NCBI GenBank assembly: GCA_038093975.1
Contig: JBBPTG010000357.1
Coordinates: 1 to 20,961, forward strand
From: Chalciporus piperatus
Lineage: Eukaryota > Basidiomycota > Agaricomycetes > Boletales > Boletaceae
DNA length: 20,961 bases
Direction of reading: 5' to 3'
A program made the translations under genes and the position numbers. Shown piece after piece: positions 1 to 8,725 of the stretch. The notes under the pieces were generated by a model, which did not search any database, was not told the origin of the DNA, and saw only the letters and a program-made list of their open reading frames with translations. Each line of letters begins with the position of its first letter. Positions within the stretch are counted from its first letter, which is position 1.

Positions 1-1112
1 AGTGGATGGTACGTGCGGAACCAGGAACGGTGCGGAACCATGTGGGATGTTGCTCCGGAGTCGATGAGGAGTGAGAAGTCAGCCAGCTTGGGTTCAGACG
101 ACAGATAGGTGTGAACACGTTGGATTAGAGACTCAGATACACTCTCCTTAGCTACGTTTGCACTTTCCGGAGGTCCGGAACTTTGGTCTGGACGCTCTTC
201 CGTCGCATTAGCCTTTTCCCTTTCCTTTCCCTTTCCCTTTCCTTGCTGTCCAGGTCCTCCGCCTTCGCGAAGCCTCTCGACCCACTTCTTGTAAGCGAAG
301 CAGTTGGACGAGTCATGTCCATTGGACTGATGGTGCTCACACCAGGTGGAGGAGTTTCCAGGAACTCTTCCGGACGCTTTGAGGGCGGAATCAGAAGTTC
401 CGGACGGATTGAGACGGGATTCCTCAGATAGAACACGAAGTTTGATGGTGTCGAACGTGAGTTTGTCTTTCTCAACGGTGTTGATGATGGAGGATGTGAA
501 CATGGTCCAATCCGGAGTTTTGGGAAGGGAGTTGAGGAGTGTGAAGGCAAGGAGTTGTGGATCGATGGTGTATTGCATCCCGAGGAGTTGGCGTTGGATG
601 GTCCGGATGGAAGCGACGTGCTCAGAGATGGCAGAGGTGCCGTTCCAGGCGGTGGAGAAGAGACTGCGGAATGAATGGAAAGCGTCGGAAACGCGAGGAG
701 TTGCATAGAGCTCCAGGAGTTTATCCCAGAGTTCCTGAGCAGTCAGGATGTTCTCCGTTTGCATCAGGATAACGTCATCCAGGTGGGTTTGGATGATTCC
801 GTGCGCTTTCTCATCTCGTTCCCTCCACTTACGGATCTCCTCTGCCGTTGGACCAGTGGTAGAAGGGGTGGTTGTCGTAGCAGGAGTAGGAGTGTTTCCG
901 GATGCGGAAGTGGACGGAGCAACTGCGGGAGTGGCTGTGCTAGAGGTTCCGGAAACTACGGATAGCGAGGGATCCGGATCCGTTCCTAGTACAATGCCTA
1001 GAATCTTTTCGCTTCTGAGGAGGACGGTGATGCGAAGACGCCAGGTGGTGAAGTTTCTGGGTCCCATCAAGCGAGGGACTGTGGAAGTCCGGGTGGTAGT
1101 ATCCGATGTCAT
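1..1112 (-). CDS. copia gag-pol polyprotein, N-terminal part (gag plus protease start), runs off left edge
   Basis: Single open frame from ATG at 1112 to the window edge, 370 codons without a stop. Residues 1 to about 250 match the copia-type gag (UBN2-like) pattern: an opening helix with the GPRNFTTWR motif near residue 17, a Pro/Thr/Ala-rich linker, then the helical block carrying LWDKLLELY and LLNSLPKTPDW. A zinc knuckle of form C-x2-H-x4-H-x4-C begins at Cys258, the usual CCHC with His in place of the second Cys. A Gly-Lys repeat follows, encoded by a CCTTT-rich stretch at 205-245 on the plus strand. The last codons read DSGATSHM with catalytic Asp at about residue 351, the start of the retroviral-type aspartic protease. 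Gag coats the RNA in virus-like particles; the protease matures the polyprotein. No first-exon splice is needed. The upstream leader carries no competing in-frame ATG that I noticed. Confidence 0.9.
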   Translation of the reverse strand, partial: MTSDTTTRTSTVPRLMGPRNFTTWRLRITVLLRSEKILGIVLGTDPDPSLSVVSGTSSTATPAVAPSTSASGNTPTPATTTTPSTTGPTAEEIRKWRERDEKAHGIIQTHLDDVILMQTENILTAQELWDKLLELYATPRVSDAFHSFRSLFSTAWNGTSAISEHVASIRTIQRQLLGMQYTIDPQLLAFTLLNSLPKTPDWTMFTSSIINTVEKDKLTFDTIKLRVLSEESRLNPSGTSDSALKASGRVPGNSSTWCEHHQSNGHDSSNCFAYKKWVERLREGGGPGQQGKGKGKEREKANATEERPDQSSGPPESANVAKESVSESLIQRVHTYLSSEPKLADFSLLIDSGATSHMVPHRSWFRTYHP

Positions 1113-1318
1113 GATTATGACAGGTGACAGATGACAGGTGACAAGACAGTTTGATCGACAGGTGACAGGAGATGGTTCCTATGTCGGAGTGATCTGAGGA
1201 TGTCTAGAACGGTCCGGAAACGGGCCGGAAGGGCGCGGGAAAATTGCGCGAAAGTGGATAGAGTCAAGGGACTCGGAGTCGTTGGGCAAGAGGACCGTTT
1301 GCTGCTAGTGGGCGCTAG

Positions 1319-1333
1319 CCAGGGCTCATAACC
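1319..1333 (-). promoter_or_regulatory. primer binding site, half-tRNA-iMet (anticodon arm) type
   Basis: Directly after the LTR the element strand reads GGTTATGAGCCCTGG. Its complement contains GGGCTCATAACC, the anticodon stem-loop of eukaryotic initiator tRNA-Met (CAU). Drosophila copia is known to prime from a tRNA-iMet cut in the anticodon loop rather than from the intact 3' CCA end, and the position and sequence here fit that mode. The length of true pairing with this species' tRNA cannot be measured from the window. Confidence 0.75.
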
Positions 1334-1869
1334 TGTGAAAACTAAACGAACTCAGCCGATGCCTAAGAGAGGCGGAAACGACTATATTCACCTAAACGAA
1401 CTAGGTACAACTCAAATAAGTAAAGGAACTAAGTAAAGAAAGTAAATACTCACCTCAGCCGATGCCTAAGAGAGGCGGAAACGACTGAGGCGCTCTGGAA
1501 GTGAGACGAGGAGTTTAAGTAAATGGGTGGAGATGTGCTCGGAACGATCCAACGTGATTCCGGTCCGGAATGACCGATTCCGGGTGCAAAAGGATCAAGG
1601 AATGTCAAGGACTTGACATGGATAAGAATAGAAAGGGTGAATGGTGAACAGAGATGTCACGAAAGGGAATAGACAAGTGAATGACATATAGGAGAACATA
1701 CGAATGTAAAAGGGATCCGTTCCAATGAATCCGGAGATGTTTCCGTGCGTTCCGGGCATCGGAAACGTCGGATTAAACACGGAATGCATCCGGAAGTATC
1801 TGGTTCCGGATAGGGGCTATCCGGAAGCGGAAAGAAGCGGATAGGCACGGATTGGACTATAATTTGACA
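1334..1869 (-). repeat. 5' LTR of the copia element
   Basis: The left end is fixed by the adjoining primer site. The stretch begins TGTGAAA and ends TTTGACA on the plus strand, so it has TG...CA termini with a 7-bp imperfect inverted repeat (6 of 7 match), giving 536 bp. The right end rests only on this terminal repeat and the loss of TCCGGA-rich sequence; the second LTR is not in the window for comparison. Confidence 0.7.
1351..1486. repeat. 33-bp exact direct repeat inside the LTR
   Basis: The 33 bases at 1351-1383 recur exactly at 1454-1486, 103 bp apart, within the part of the LTR next to the primer site (R/U5 side). The intervening DNA is AT-rich. On the element strand the copy at 1486-1454 is followed by GGTGAGTATT and the copy at 1383-1351 is preceded by TTTAGGTGAA, so the spacer resembles a short intron. 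Its role is unknown. Confidence 0.9.
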
Positions 1870-2199
1870 TCTGTGGCACCGCTGCCCCTGGTACAGTTTT
1901 CCAGCTTCCGATGCCGACCCCTGGGTAGCTTTCTCGGTTCGCCTCCCGGCTCGCCACCCCTGGGTATGACCAATTTTCCCAGCGCTCAGCATCTGAGATC
2001 ACGTGTCCATTATTTGTATGAGTCACGACAGTCTATACACCAGACACTGCTGAAGCATTGCGATGGGCCAGATCACGAAGTTCTCGCCGATCGACCTAAT
2101 ATTGTGAGGGATTGGCATTGTCGGAAAGCTCAACTTGAAGTCCAGTGGAACGAGAAGGAGAAGTTCAAGGCTCAACCCAACCTGGCCATGCCCCCGTAG
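1870..2199 (+). pseudogene. 5'-truncated coding remnant of unknown function
   Basis: A plus-strand frame is open across the LTR border and ends at TAG 2199. The last 40 codons have typical coding composition (for example QWNEKEKFKAQPNLAM), while the upstream part is less convincing and may contain an intron. I do not recognise the protein. It looks like the 3' end of a host gene whose 5' part was displaced by the retroelement, but it could equally be a chance frame. The stop lies 100 bp from the end of the convergent gene at 2300. Confidence 0.3.
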
Positions 2200-2299
2200 T
2201 CCTTCATCAGGGAGTACATTATAATGTACATACAACTTTAACGCATCGTATCCTATGTAGATTTAGTGTAAACCTAGTCAAGGGCAGTGTCATGGTTCT

Positions 2300-3929
2300 T
2301 CAGAAAGTCTTGGAAGGCGCTCGATTGCCTCGGGGGTCCACTCGGGGGGGACTAGGCTCCCCTGGACTACGGGTTGGAGTGGGGCATGCAGCGCCCTGAG
2401 CACCTAGACCGGCCTGTTGGGGATTCGGTGCTGCATTACCAGTCGACGTGTATGTAGCTAAATGGAGGTTCAAATCGTGCTGTGGAACGAGTTGGTGGCT
2501 AATTCGCGAGACTTACGACCGTTGTTCTTGTATCCATCGTTCATCAGTGTTGGGTTCACAGCGTTTGGGCTGATTAAACATTGTTGGTAGACACCCCCAT
2601 GATAGTGGATACTTGGTGGCTTGTGGGACGCCTTGACAATGAGATCCGCAAGGGCTTTAATGTCGACTATGGCAAACATGCCATCAGCCTTAGCGATCAT
2701 CAAGAAGTGATTGTCTTACTAGGCGGGTGTGATGATATAGATGCGACATTTTGAACACCAGGGTGGGACCCGACGTCAGGAATGTTGTCTCCAACTGGAT
2801 CTGGGAAGGGAGCTGTAATCGAATTAGCCTTTGTTTATCAAAAGAATGACTGTCTTACGAGGAATTTTCTGATTACCAGTCCTATTGATTGGACTGGGAG
2901 ATGAAGATATGCCATTTCGTGGGGCAGCACCGAAATCACAGACGTTTCCACCAGCTAGATAACCACGAGTTAATCGGTCCTGTAACCAACCATTGAATGA
3001 ATGACCGTCGTACGAGAGGCGGGGTCACCGGCCCTGGACGCAGGAACACTTGAGGCTTCGGGCATCATGTGTTCGGCACTTGACACGACGCCAGAGTCAG
3101 GAATGTCACCATCTGAAAGCAGACATCGATTAGCTATGACAGTTGTCAAACGAAGGACCATCCTACGAGTGCCATGACCATCAGCATCGCCGAGAGACAT
3201 CGAGTCGGTGTATGGTTCGTCGAGGGCCGTGTAATAGCTGGCTACATCCATTGAGGACGCTGTGTCTGGCTCAAGGGGCTCATCAAGGGAGATTTCCATC
3301 ACCTGTTCGTTCGCGGCGATCTCCGTGGCTACACTTCCGAATCAGAGATTTGTTCTAATGTGGTTAAAGGGCTGAGGAGACCTTCGACTTCGTGAACCAG
3401 AGCGTTTGCAATTCTGAGGGCTTGAAGTTCCTCCCGAGCGGTGTTAGAAACTGTCTAATTATGTTCTTAGTTTTCCCTCGTAAGATCCACGATGGTTTTA
3501 CCTTGACTGCGACGTAGAGTTCGTTTCCGCTCCAGTATAGCGTCTCTGCTTTCTCTCGGATCTGTTTTCGCTTGATAAAGTTCAGCGCGCTGGTGTTTGC
3601 TCGTTTGTGCAGCAACACTTCCAGCCCCTGCATCAGGCTTCAATTCATTGGTTAGTTACCGCAGAACACGGAAATCAAGGTACTCACAGGGTATAATTCC
3701 ATCGAAGGTCATTGAAACCATCTGGATAACCACGTTGGAGCTCTGCCATTATGCTTTGAACTTTCAAGAGTTCATCCGCTGTCATTTGGAGTAGCAATAG
3801 CCCGGCGCTCAGCGATCCCTCCAGTGGCTCCGACCTGACAAACTTGAACCAGTTGGCGGTGTTCTTGAATTTGGCTACTGTAGCAATCCCACCAGGCAAG
3901 ACGACGTTGAGTCGGTTTTGTGAGGACAT
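2300..3929 (-). CDS. nine-exon gene, unknown function, with repeated exon modules
   Basis: Proposed exons on the minus strand: 3929-3688, 3637-3502, 3430-3382, 3328-3167, 3112-3014, 2954-2859, 2812-2720, 2666-2517, 2457-2300; product 394 aa. All introns are GT-AG, 46-71 nt, and phases agree throughout. Start is the ATG of MSSQNRLNVVLPGG; the frame is open further upstream but that part looks untranslated. Residues 1-140 are helical and globular-looking; the rest is Pro/Ser/Gly-rich and probably disordered, ending in a basic tail (RGNRAPSKTF). Exons 5-7 share the pattern G-[DN]-[IV]-[PC]-D-x-G and are bounded by similar introns. The weakest junction is 3382/3328, whose donor is GTCTCC. Without it the frame stops at TAG 3331-3329 after 159 aa, and the downstream part would be a second unit. 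No family recognised. It diverges from the kinase-like gene with a 274-bp shared promoter region. Confidence 0.55.
2667..3166 (-). repeat. tandem exon-intron modules within the 3929-2300 gene
   Basis: Three consecutive exons (3112-3014, 2954-2859, 2812-2720) are 99, 96 and 93 nt, all begin and end in phase 1, and each encodes a related motif (GDIPDSG, GNVCDFG, DNIPDVG). The introns around them start GTAGGATGGTCCTTC, GTACGACGGTCATTC, GTAAGACAGTCATTC and GTAAGACAATCACTTC, so intron DNA was copied with the exon. Phase symmetry means copies can be added or lost without a frameshift. The copies are old and diverged. Confidence 0.55.
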
Positions 3930-4203
3930 GATAATGGGGTGATGAGGGTATCTTCTGGACGTACATATCCGTATCTCGTTTAAGTAGGGATTGCGTGGAA
4001 AAGAACATTTAATCGGATGAGAAGATGGAAGAACAACAACTGGGTCTGAGATCTGAGATCTGAACGTTGAACGACGATCTAGGAATTTACTTCCGCTCAA
4101 CTTACTTGCATAACTCCGCGACGACTATGGGTGCTTGGGGGTCCACACCTGTCCATATTTAGGTATGTTTAGTTCAACGCGAGGTTGGCCAACCAACCTG
4201 ACC

Positions 4204-5534
4204 ATGGAGGGACAGGGCGAAGAAATTGGACGAGACACAGCTCAACCTGAGCCCCAAGAGGTTCCCGACCCCGACCTGTCTCCTGCTGAGGCGTGGTGGT
4301 ACCATCGCTACGAATGGTTAAAGCAGCGTGGATATCTTCTCCGAACACGATATTCGCCGGGTTGGCGTCCTTCGTGGATTGGAACCAAGAACGATAGATG
4401 GATGTGTGAGGACGGCCGTACAGCCATGGTAAGCCTGCTGTAACTCCGGGCCGTCGACGTTCGATTCACCGAAAGTATAGTATCCAACCCGACTCCTTGA
4501 TGCTACACGTCTCGCAGACGGGGTGCATGTTGTGCTGAAACGGGTCAACAAATCCGTCCATCCGTTTGAAGTCGAGATTGCTCAATTATTCTCCTCCGAG
4601 CCACTGGTTGGTTCCAGTGACAACTATTGCGTCCCAATCTACGAGGTACTCCGTGCTCCTGCAGACGAGGAGATCAATATCATTGTTATGCCATTGCTAT
4701 TACACTATGTTCGACCTTCGTTTGATACAATCGGAGAAGCTGTGGAATGTTTTCGTCAATTATTCGAGGTGAGCAAGATCCCATCATCACCGTCACTTGC
4801 TAAATTTTCATAGGGTCTTCTGTTCATGCATAAACATCGTGTTGCCCATCGGTGCGTGTCATTTGACGGAAGCGTTCCGTTACTTATCCTCGATTTGCTT
4901 AACAGAGATTGCACGTCTCAAAATGTGATGGTAGACCCAACGAACTTTTACCTGGATGCATTCCACCCTGTCGACCCAGTGATGAAACGAGACTACTCGG
5001 GTCGTGCACGATTCAAAACCCGGACGGAAGGTCGCCCAAGATATATGTTCATCGATTTCGGGTTATCGCGTCGCTACGACCCCTCCGTGTTAGAACCCAG
5101 AGAACTACCGATCGGGGGAGGAGACAAGGAAGTTCCAGAGTTCTTGAAATCAGACGAAGCCTGTGATCCGTTCCCTACAGATGTTTTCTACATCGGGAAT
5201 ATGATTAGGAAGGATTTCCTCGAGGTAAGCATTGATGCACTCGCACGACTTCGCTGAGCAATTCTTGCAGAAAATGAAGGGACTCGACTTTATGTGGCCT
5301 TTGATCACTGATATGGTGCAGGAAGACCCGTCGAAACGTCCGACGATGCAGCAGGTTACGGATCGGTTTCAGGTGATTCTCCCTGGCCTCGAAACATGGA
5401 AGTTACGTTCGCGTGTTGTGATGAAGAAGAGGCAGAGTCTGTTCGGTGGTTTATTCCACAGGATCTCGCACTGGATACGACGAATTAGGTTCATGATTAT
5501 GGGTGTTCCTGCTTTACCAACGCCCTCAGCGTGA
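4204..5534 (+). CDS. protein kinase-like protein (Agaricomycete family)
   Basis: Exons 4204-4428, 4481-4768, 4814-4851, 4906-5224, 5271-5534, introns 45-54 nt, product 377 aa. Catalytic landmarks are present: beta-3 Lys95 in VVLKRV, a Glu in the following helix (FEVEIAQLF), HRD at 183-185 with Asn190 (HRDCTSQN, split by intron 3 inside the Arg codon), and DFG at 234-236 (FIDFGLSRRY). The glycine-rich loop is degenerate (LLDATRLADGVH), a feature I associate with this mushroom family. The segment ELPIGGGDKEVPEF and a C-lobe with EDPSKRPTM complete the fold. The C-terminal tail is basic and hydrophobic (residues about 340-365), perhaps membrane-associated. The family is expanded in mushroom-forming fungi; substrates are unknown. 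It may be an active Ser/Thr kinase because Lys, Asp and Asn are intact. Start 4204 was preferred over ATG 4135 because the longer leader looks like UTR. Confidence 0.82.
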
Positions 5535-6272
5535 TTTTTACCACCCTCTGGGTCCATTGCGCGTTTTCCAGTTGTCTCGTTCTGCTGAAATTATTGCACC
5601 TCGGAGCTATTGCAATTACATTTGATCCCAGCTGGTCAGGAAAGCAGTCTGAACTACTTACGAATAGATCCTTTTCGCTACCCCTGATAATGGGATTCGA
5701 TACGTCTTCAGGACCCCTGGACCCGCGCCCACTGAGCCAAACTCACGCCTGTTGTCATTCAGACGATTACAATTTCGCAGTGACCTTGTCCAACTTGTTG
5801 AAACTCGGCTCCGAGATTGCCGTGCGTCAATATAGCCAAGTCGATCGTGATCGCAACAGTCCCTTGGTAACGCCCCGAACTTCGAAGTCCATTGTGTGAT
5901 GCAGTGCCCTATCCCGGTAGGTACACCGTCAACCTGTTGTGTTTGTGTCGGCCGCGGTAATCCCGCTTCCGATTCGTATTATGATTCAGACAGCCATCAT
6001 GGAGTTTAGATCGACAATTTGCAACTTGGATTCAGCTAGGGCCGCGGAGGTCGAAAACGCCAAGGGCTGTTGTGTAAGCACCGTAATTCGAATGAAAATG
6101 AAGGTTGCCCAACAACTTGAAGTTGGCGCCCTCCGAAGATTAGGAACCATGTCTTCCGAGTCCTTCCCAAGGGGCTGCCTACGGACTACTATACTACTAT
6201 AGTATTTGCCTTGGCAAGAGTGCCGGGCGACGTATTGATATAGTTTCCCCTAGGCGGATCAAACAGTCGGGA
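5535..6272 (+). other. unresolved coding-like stretch, no confident gene
   Basis: From ATG 5691 a plus frame with coding-like codon use runs about 59 codons (through DDYNFAVTLSNLLKLGSE) to a possible donor at about 5868. Two continuations are possible in different frames after 5920: one reaches a donor-like GTAAGC near 6076 and then an exon ending at TGA 6270-6272; the other gives a short acidic Ser/Tyr-rich peptide. I cannot choose between a real multi-exon gene, a decayed gene and chance. No domain recognised. Confidence 0.2.
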
Positions 6273-7216
6273 TGAAGACAGTCGTTCGTCCTCCACTACC
6301 GGATCTTGACCCCGATCTCGTCCATGATCCATGTCCAGGTTTTTTGTTGCCACCTCAACCCTCATGCACACGAAGCTAGCCTCGTTCCGTCAAGTTCCAC
6401 ACACGTTTTTGTTCTTGTCTCCGATACGAAATGCTCGAATTCGAATGGGGCAAGCACGCATCGATGGGGATTTTCCACACTGTATTGGAGGCTACGAGCC
6501 CGGAAGCATTTGACAGCAATTGTAGAGAGACAATACGTTTGGTGGGGGCATGTAGGTCCTTGGTGTGAATGTGCACCCTCAACGCTTCACAGCAAGTTGG
6601 TAACGCTGCTCTCAACCCAGGCGATTACGGCCGTGGTGCGGTGTCTCGGGGCGGCTTCACCCGGAACTCGCTGACGAGGCAGACGTGGCTGAAAAAGGAG
6701 ATGAGCACAACGACTGATGGGGATCAAACGATGATCGTGTCATGGTGTAGATCGGACTCACTCTGAAGGGAAGTGCGCATTAGGGAACCCGACTACCCTT
6801 TCGAGATAAACTGTTCCTCCTCTTCTGGACCCCGGACCGGCAGCCAATGTGATATCATGATTCCTGCAACATTTTGTCCTACTCGTGGAAAGTGAGCTCA
6901 TTGTGATTGGTATCCTCGGCGCTCGCAACTGAGTACAAGGAACACCAAAAAGACAAAAAGCAAAGAGGCTCCCAGGAGGTACGTTTCGGTCACTTCCTCA
7001 CGGCAGCATCATTCAAGTTGTTGGACCTACGAGCAAATTCTGACCGCGAGAAACCAGGACCAACCTATTCAGCTCCCTGCGACAGCGCTATTCGGCATGG
7101 CAATACCACCCTTGGCACCACTTTTTGGAGGCACTCGAGACCTATTAGGCCGGTATTTTGTGTTACCCATTATCCACCCCTTAGGTCTAAGGCTCCTGGA
7201 CATTGTCCCTAGCATC
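6273..7216. other. region without a supported gene
   Basis: Several overlapping plus frames of 60-120 codons occur (for example 6306-6674 and 6907-7212) without a start, splice sites or domain that I can defend. The second contains the 7106-7124 dispersed repeat. No tRNA or rRNA was seen. Confidence 0.5.
7106..7124. repeat. dispersed repeat, copy 1
   Basis: The 19-bp word ccacccttggcaccacttt is identical at 17361-17379, in the same orientation. Weaker similarity continues for about 40 bases to the right in both places (cctattagg... against cctttaggg...). This suggests two diverged members of a dispersed element. Its ends and class are not defined by two copies. Confidence 0.55.
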
Positions 7217-7301
7217 TATATAAGGCTGGGGAGCCTCTAAGGGCTCTCGAGGTGCGCTTTTGAGCGCACCTCGAGAGCCCTTAAGCGCACCTCGAGAGCC
7301 C
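7217..7301 (+). promoter_or_regulatory. TATA box followed by a 20-bp perfect hairpin and a third copy of the arm
   Basis: TATATAA lies at 7217-7223. About 20-40 bp downstream, where transcription would begin, 7239-7258 pairs perfectly with 7263-7282 around a 4-base loop (TTTG). The right arm is repeated directly at 7284-7301. Further small palindromes follow (GAGGTTTT/AAAACCTC, 7315-7345). It could be a promoter whose transcript starts with a stable stem, or the end of a small foldback element. Confidence 0.5.
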
Positions 7302-7468
7302 CACACAGACCTCGTGAGGTTTTATACTGAGCATCAAAACCTCATAACGAGGTTCTTCAAGCTGCAGCTTCGAGGCGGGTATGTCGCGGATGGTCACACT
7401 ATATTAGTACTATGTATGGTATGTTGTGCGAATGATGCAGTCTGACTCGGAGTTACATCGAGAGTGAT

Positions 7469-7657
7469 ATGTCGGCGGCGGCGATCACGTCCGACTCCAT
7501 CTATTCGACATATCCCTCCGTTTCTTATTTTCTCGATCAACTCAAACTCGCTCGTGTTTCTTCAATTACTAACAACTTATCTTCGCACATATGTTTTTTG
7601 ATCAAAAAATTTCATGACATATTTCAAACCATCGAAACGACTCGGACAACACGATGA
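7469..7657 (+). CDS. possible small hypothetical protein (62 aa)
   Basis: ATG-to-TGA frame with good codon choice in its first half, located 245 bp downstream of the TATA box at 7217 and ending 44 bp from the convergent gene at 7702. It has no recognisable domain. The only support is composition and position; it may be chance. Confidence 0.22.
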   Translation: MSAAAITSDSIYSTYPSVSYFLDQLKLARVSSITNNLSSHICFLIKKFHDIFQTIETTRTTR

Positions 7658-7701
7658 CAAGATACTACAGACAAGATTTACTAACACTCTGTCTATCTAT
7701 T

Positions 7702-8448
7702 TTACTTCGATGGCCGCTGACGCTTCACAGCACGTTCCTCCTCCTCCTCCTCCTCCTCAGGGCGCGGCCTCGCTCGGAGGGCCCGCTAGCGCATGAGCGT
7801 TAGCTTATATAACTAGCAATGAGTAGTTATTACTTACCACGTCCATACGAGGGGCCTGGGCTTTATCAGCGCTCGCGTTTTCGACACCGGCACTCGGGGC
7901 AACCGTGTTCACATCACCAGCAGTCGACTGCCAGAGTTGTTGAGCATCAGCGACAGACGCGAAATGGAGTGCTAACCTTCAAACCCGAACGATTCTCGGG
8001 ACGAGCAGTGCGTTGGCGAGCAGGACGAGCGGTCCCTTGGCGAGCAGGACGAGCAGTCCCTTGGCGAGCGGGACGAGCAGTCCCTTGGCGAGCGGGATGA
8101 GCAGTCCCTTGGCGAGAAGCGGAGGGAGCCTTGTCGACCCGCGCCGATTCATCCTCATCCTTTGCCTCGGGGGAAGAGGGTTGAGACTCCTCAGGCTCGA
8201 TCGCCCTTGAGGACGCCGATACGATCGCAGAGGTAGCGCACTGGTGTCGGCTCGCCTCCACATTGAACTTAAATGTCTGTGACACATCAGACGAGACACG
8301 TGAAAGCTGGGTGAGTGCTTACTACGTCGACACTCCCGTCGTGCTCCCATTCAGCCGTCATATTCTTTAGATCGATTTCTGCCGGGATGCTGACCCCAAT
8401 GATGCGAGGTGATGGAGGGAAATAGAGCTGTTCGCCGTGGTCCGACAT
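7702..8448 (-). CDS. hypothetical protein with octapeptide repeats and acidic/basic tail
   Basis: Exons 8448-8323, 8276-7977, 7927-7838, 7785-7702; introns 46, 49 and 52 nt, all phase 0, with branch-like sequences CTGATG and GCTAACGC in the last two; product 199 aa. Residues 1-60 look folded (MSDHGEQLYFPPSPRIIGV). Residues 70-95 are acidic and Ser/Pro-rich, residues 98-135 hold about four copies of RQGTARPA, and the C-terminus has eight Glu followed by KRQRPSK, a plausible nuclear localisation signal. Without the two last introns the frame would stop at 7947 after 151 aa, but the spliced tail makes a better protein end. A nuclear role is inferred only from the tail. No family recognised. It lies in the same orientation as the RNase H1-N-like gene 277 bp upstream. 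Confidence 0.6.
8017..8112 (-). repeat. 24-bp tandem repeat, four copies, coding
   Basis: Units at 8017-8040, 8041-8064, 8065-8088 and 8089-8112, with a partial unit to the left. Each encodes RQGTARPA with one or two substitutions (GTAHPA in the first translated unit). The unit length is a multiple of three, so copy number can change without breaking the frame. Confidence 0.9.
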
Positions 8449-8725
8449 GGTGGGGAGAAGGAATGCAAGGCGCGAATGGCTGGAGCCACTAGCATGGCTA
8501 TTAAAGAGAGTCTCGATGTTCTTTGTAATCCGAACCAAAACTTAGAAAGAAGTTGATATTAATGTCAGGGTAACAAATGATCAATTCAGAAGATGTTACT
8601 AGGAATCCCGATCTCGATCGTTCGACTTAAATCTCACTCGGTGACGGAAGCAAGAAATACGCTATATTGGAGGCACGCTTTTCGTGCCAGATGGGTGAGA
8701 CGAGAGTACGGTAATAACTGATAAG

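Larger units (their letters stand above)
1..1869 (-). mobile_element. Ty1/copia LTR retrotransposon, 5' end only
   Basis: The minus strand reads, in order, LTR (1869-1334), primer binding site (1333-1319), untranslated leader, gag, and the start of the aspartic protease, then leaves the window at base 1. Integrase, reverse transcriptase, RNase H and the 3' LTR would lie outside, so integrity and target-site duplication cannot be judged. No stop or frameshift interrupts the visible 370 codons, which suggests a young copy. The element is rich in TCCGGA, a word that becomes rare to the right of about 1840, agreeing with the proposed right boundary. The leader (1118-1172) repeats the word ACAGGTGACA. 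Confidence 0.85.

Noticed and set aside
152..706. 184-codon minus ORF over the retroelement
   Set aside because: It is a shadow of the gag frame, which is open from 1112 to the edge and shows the zinc knuckle and protease motifs.
1319..1333. tRNA-Met fragment as a tRNA gene
   Set aside because: Only the anticodon arm is present, next to the LTR; it is a primer binding site.
3364..3633. 89-codon minus ORF as an intact terminal exon
   Set aside because: Only 3637-3502 is supported; splicing at 3501-3431 gives a better protein and leads to the downstream exons.
7239..7282. Rho-independent terminator
   Set aside because: The stem is perfect but the sequence is fungal nuclear DNA and no U-tract follows.
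7710..7796. Short plus ORF with a polyproline run
   Set aside because: It is the antisense of the poly-Glu last exon of the 8448-7702 gene.
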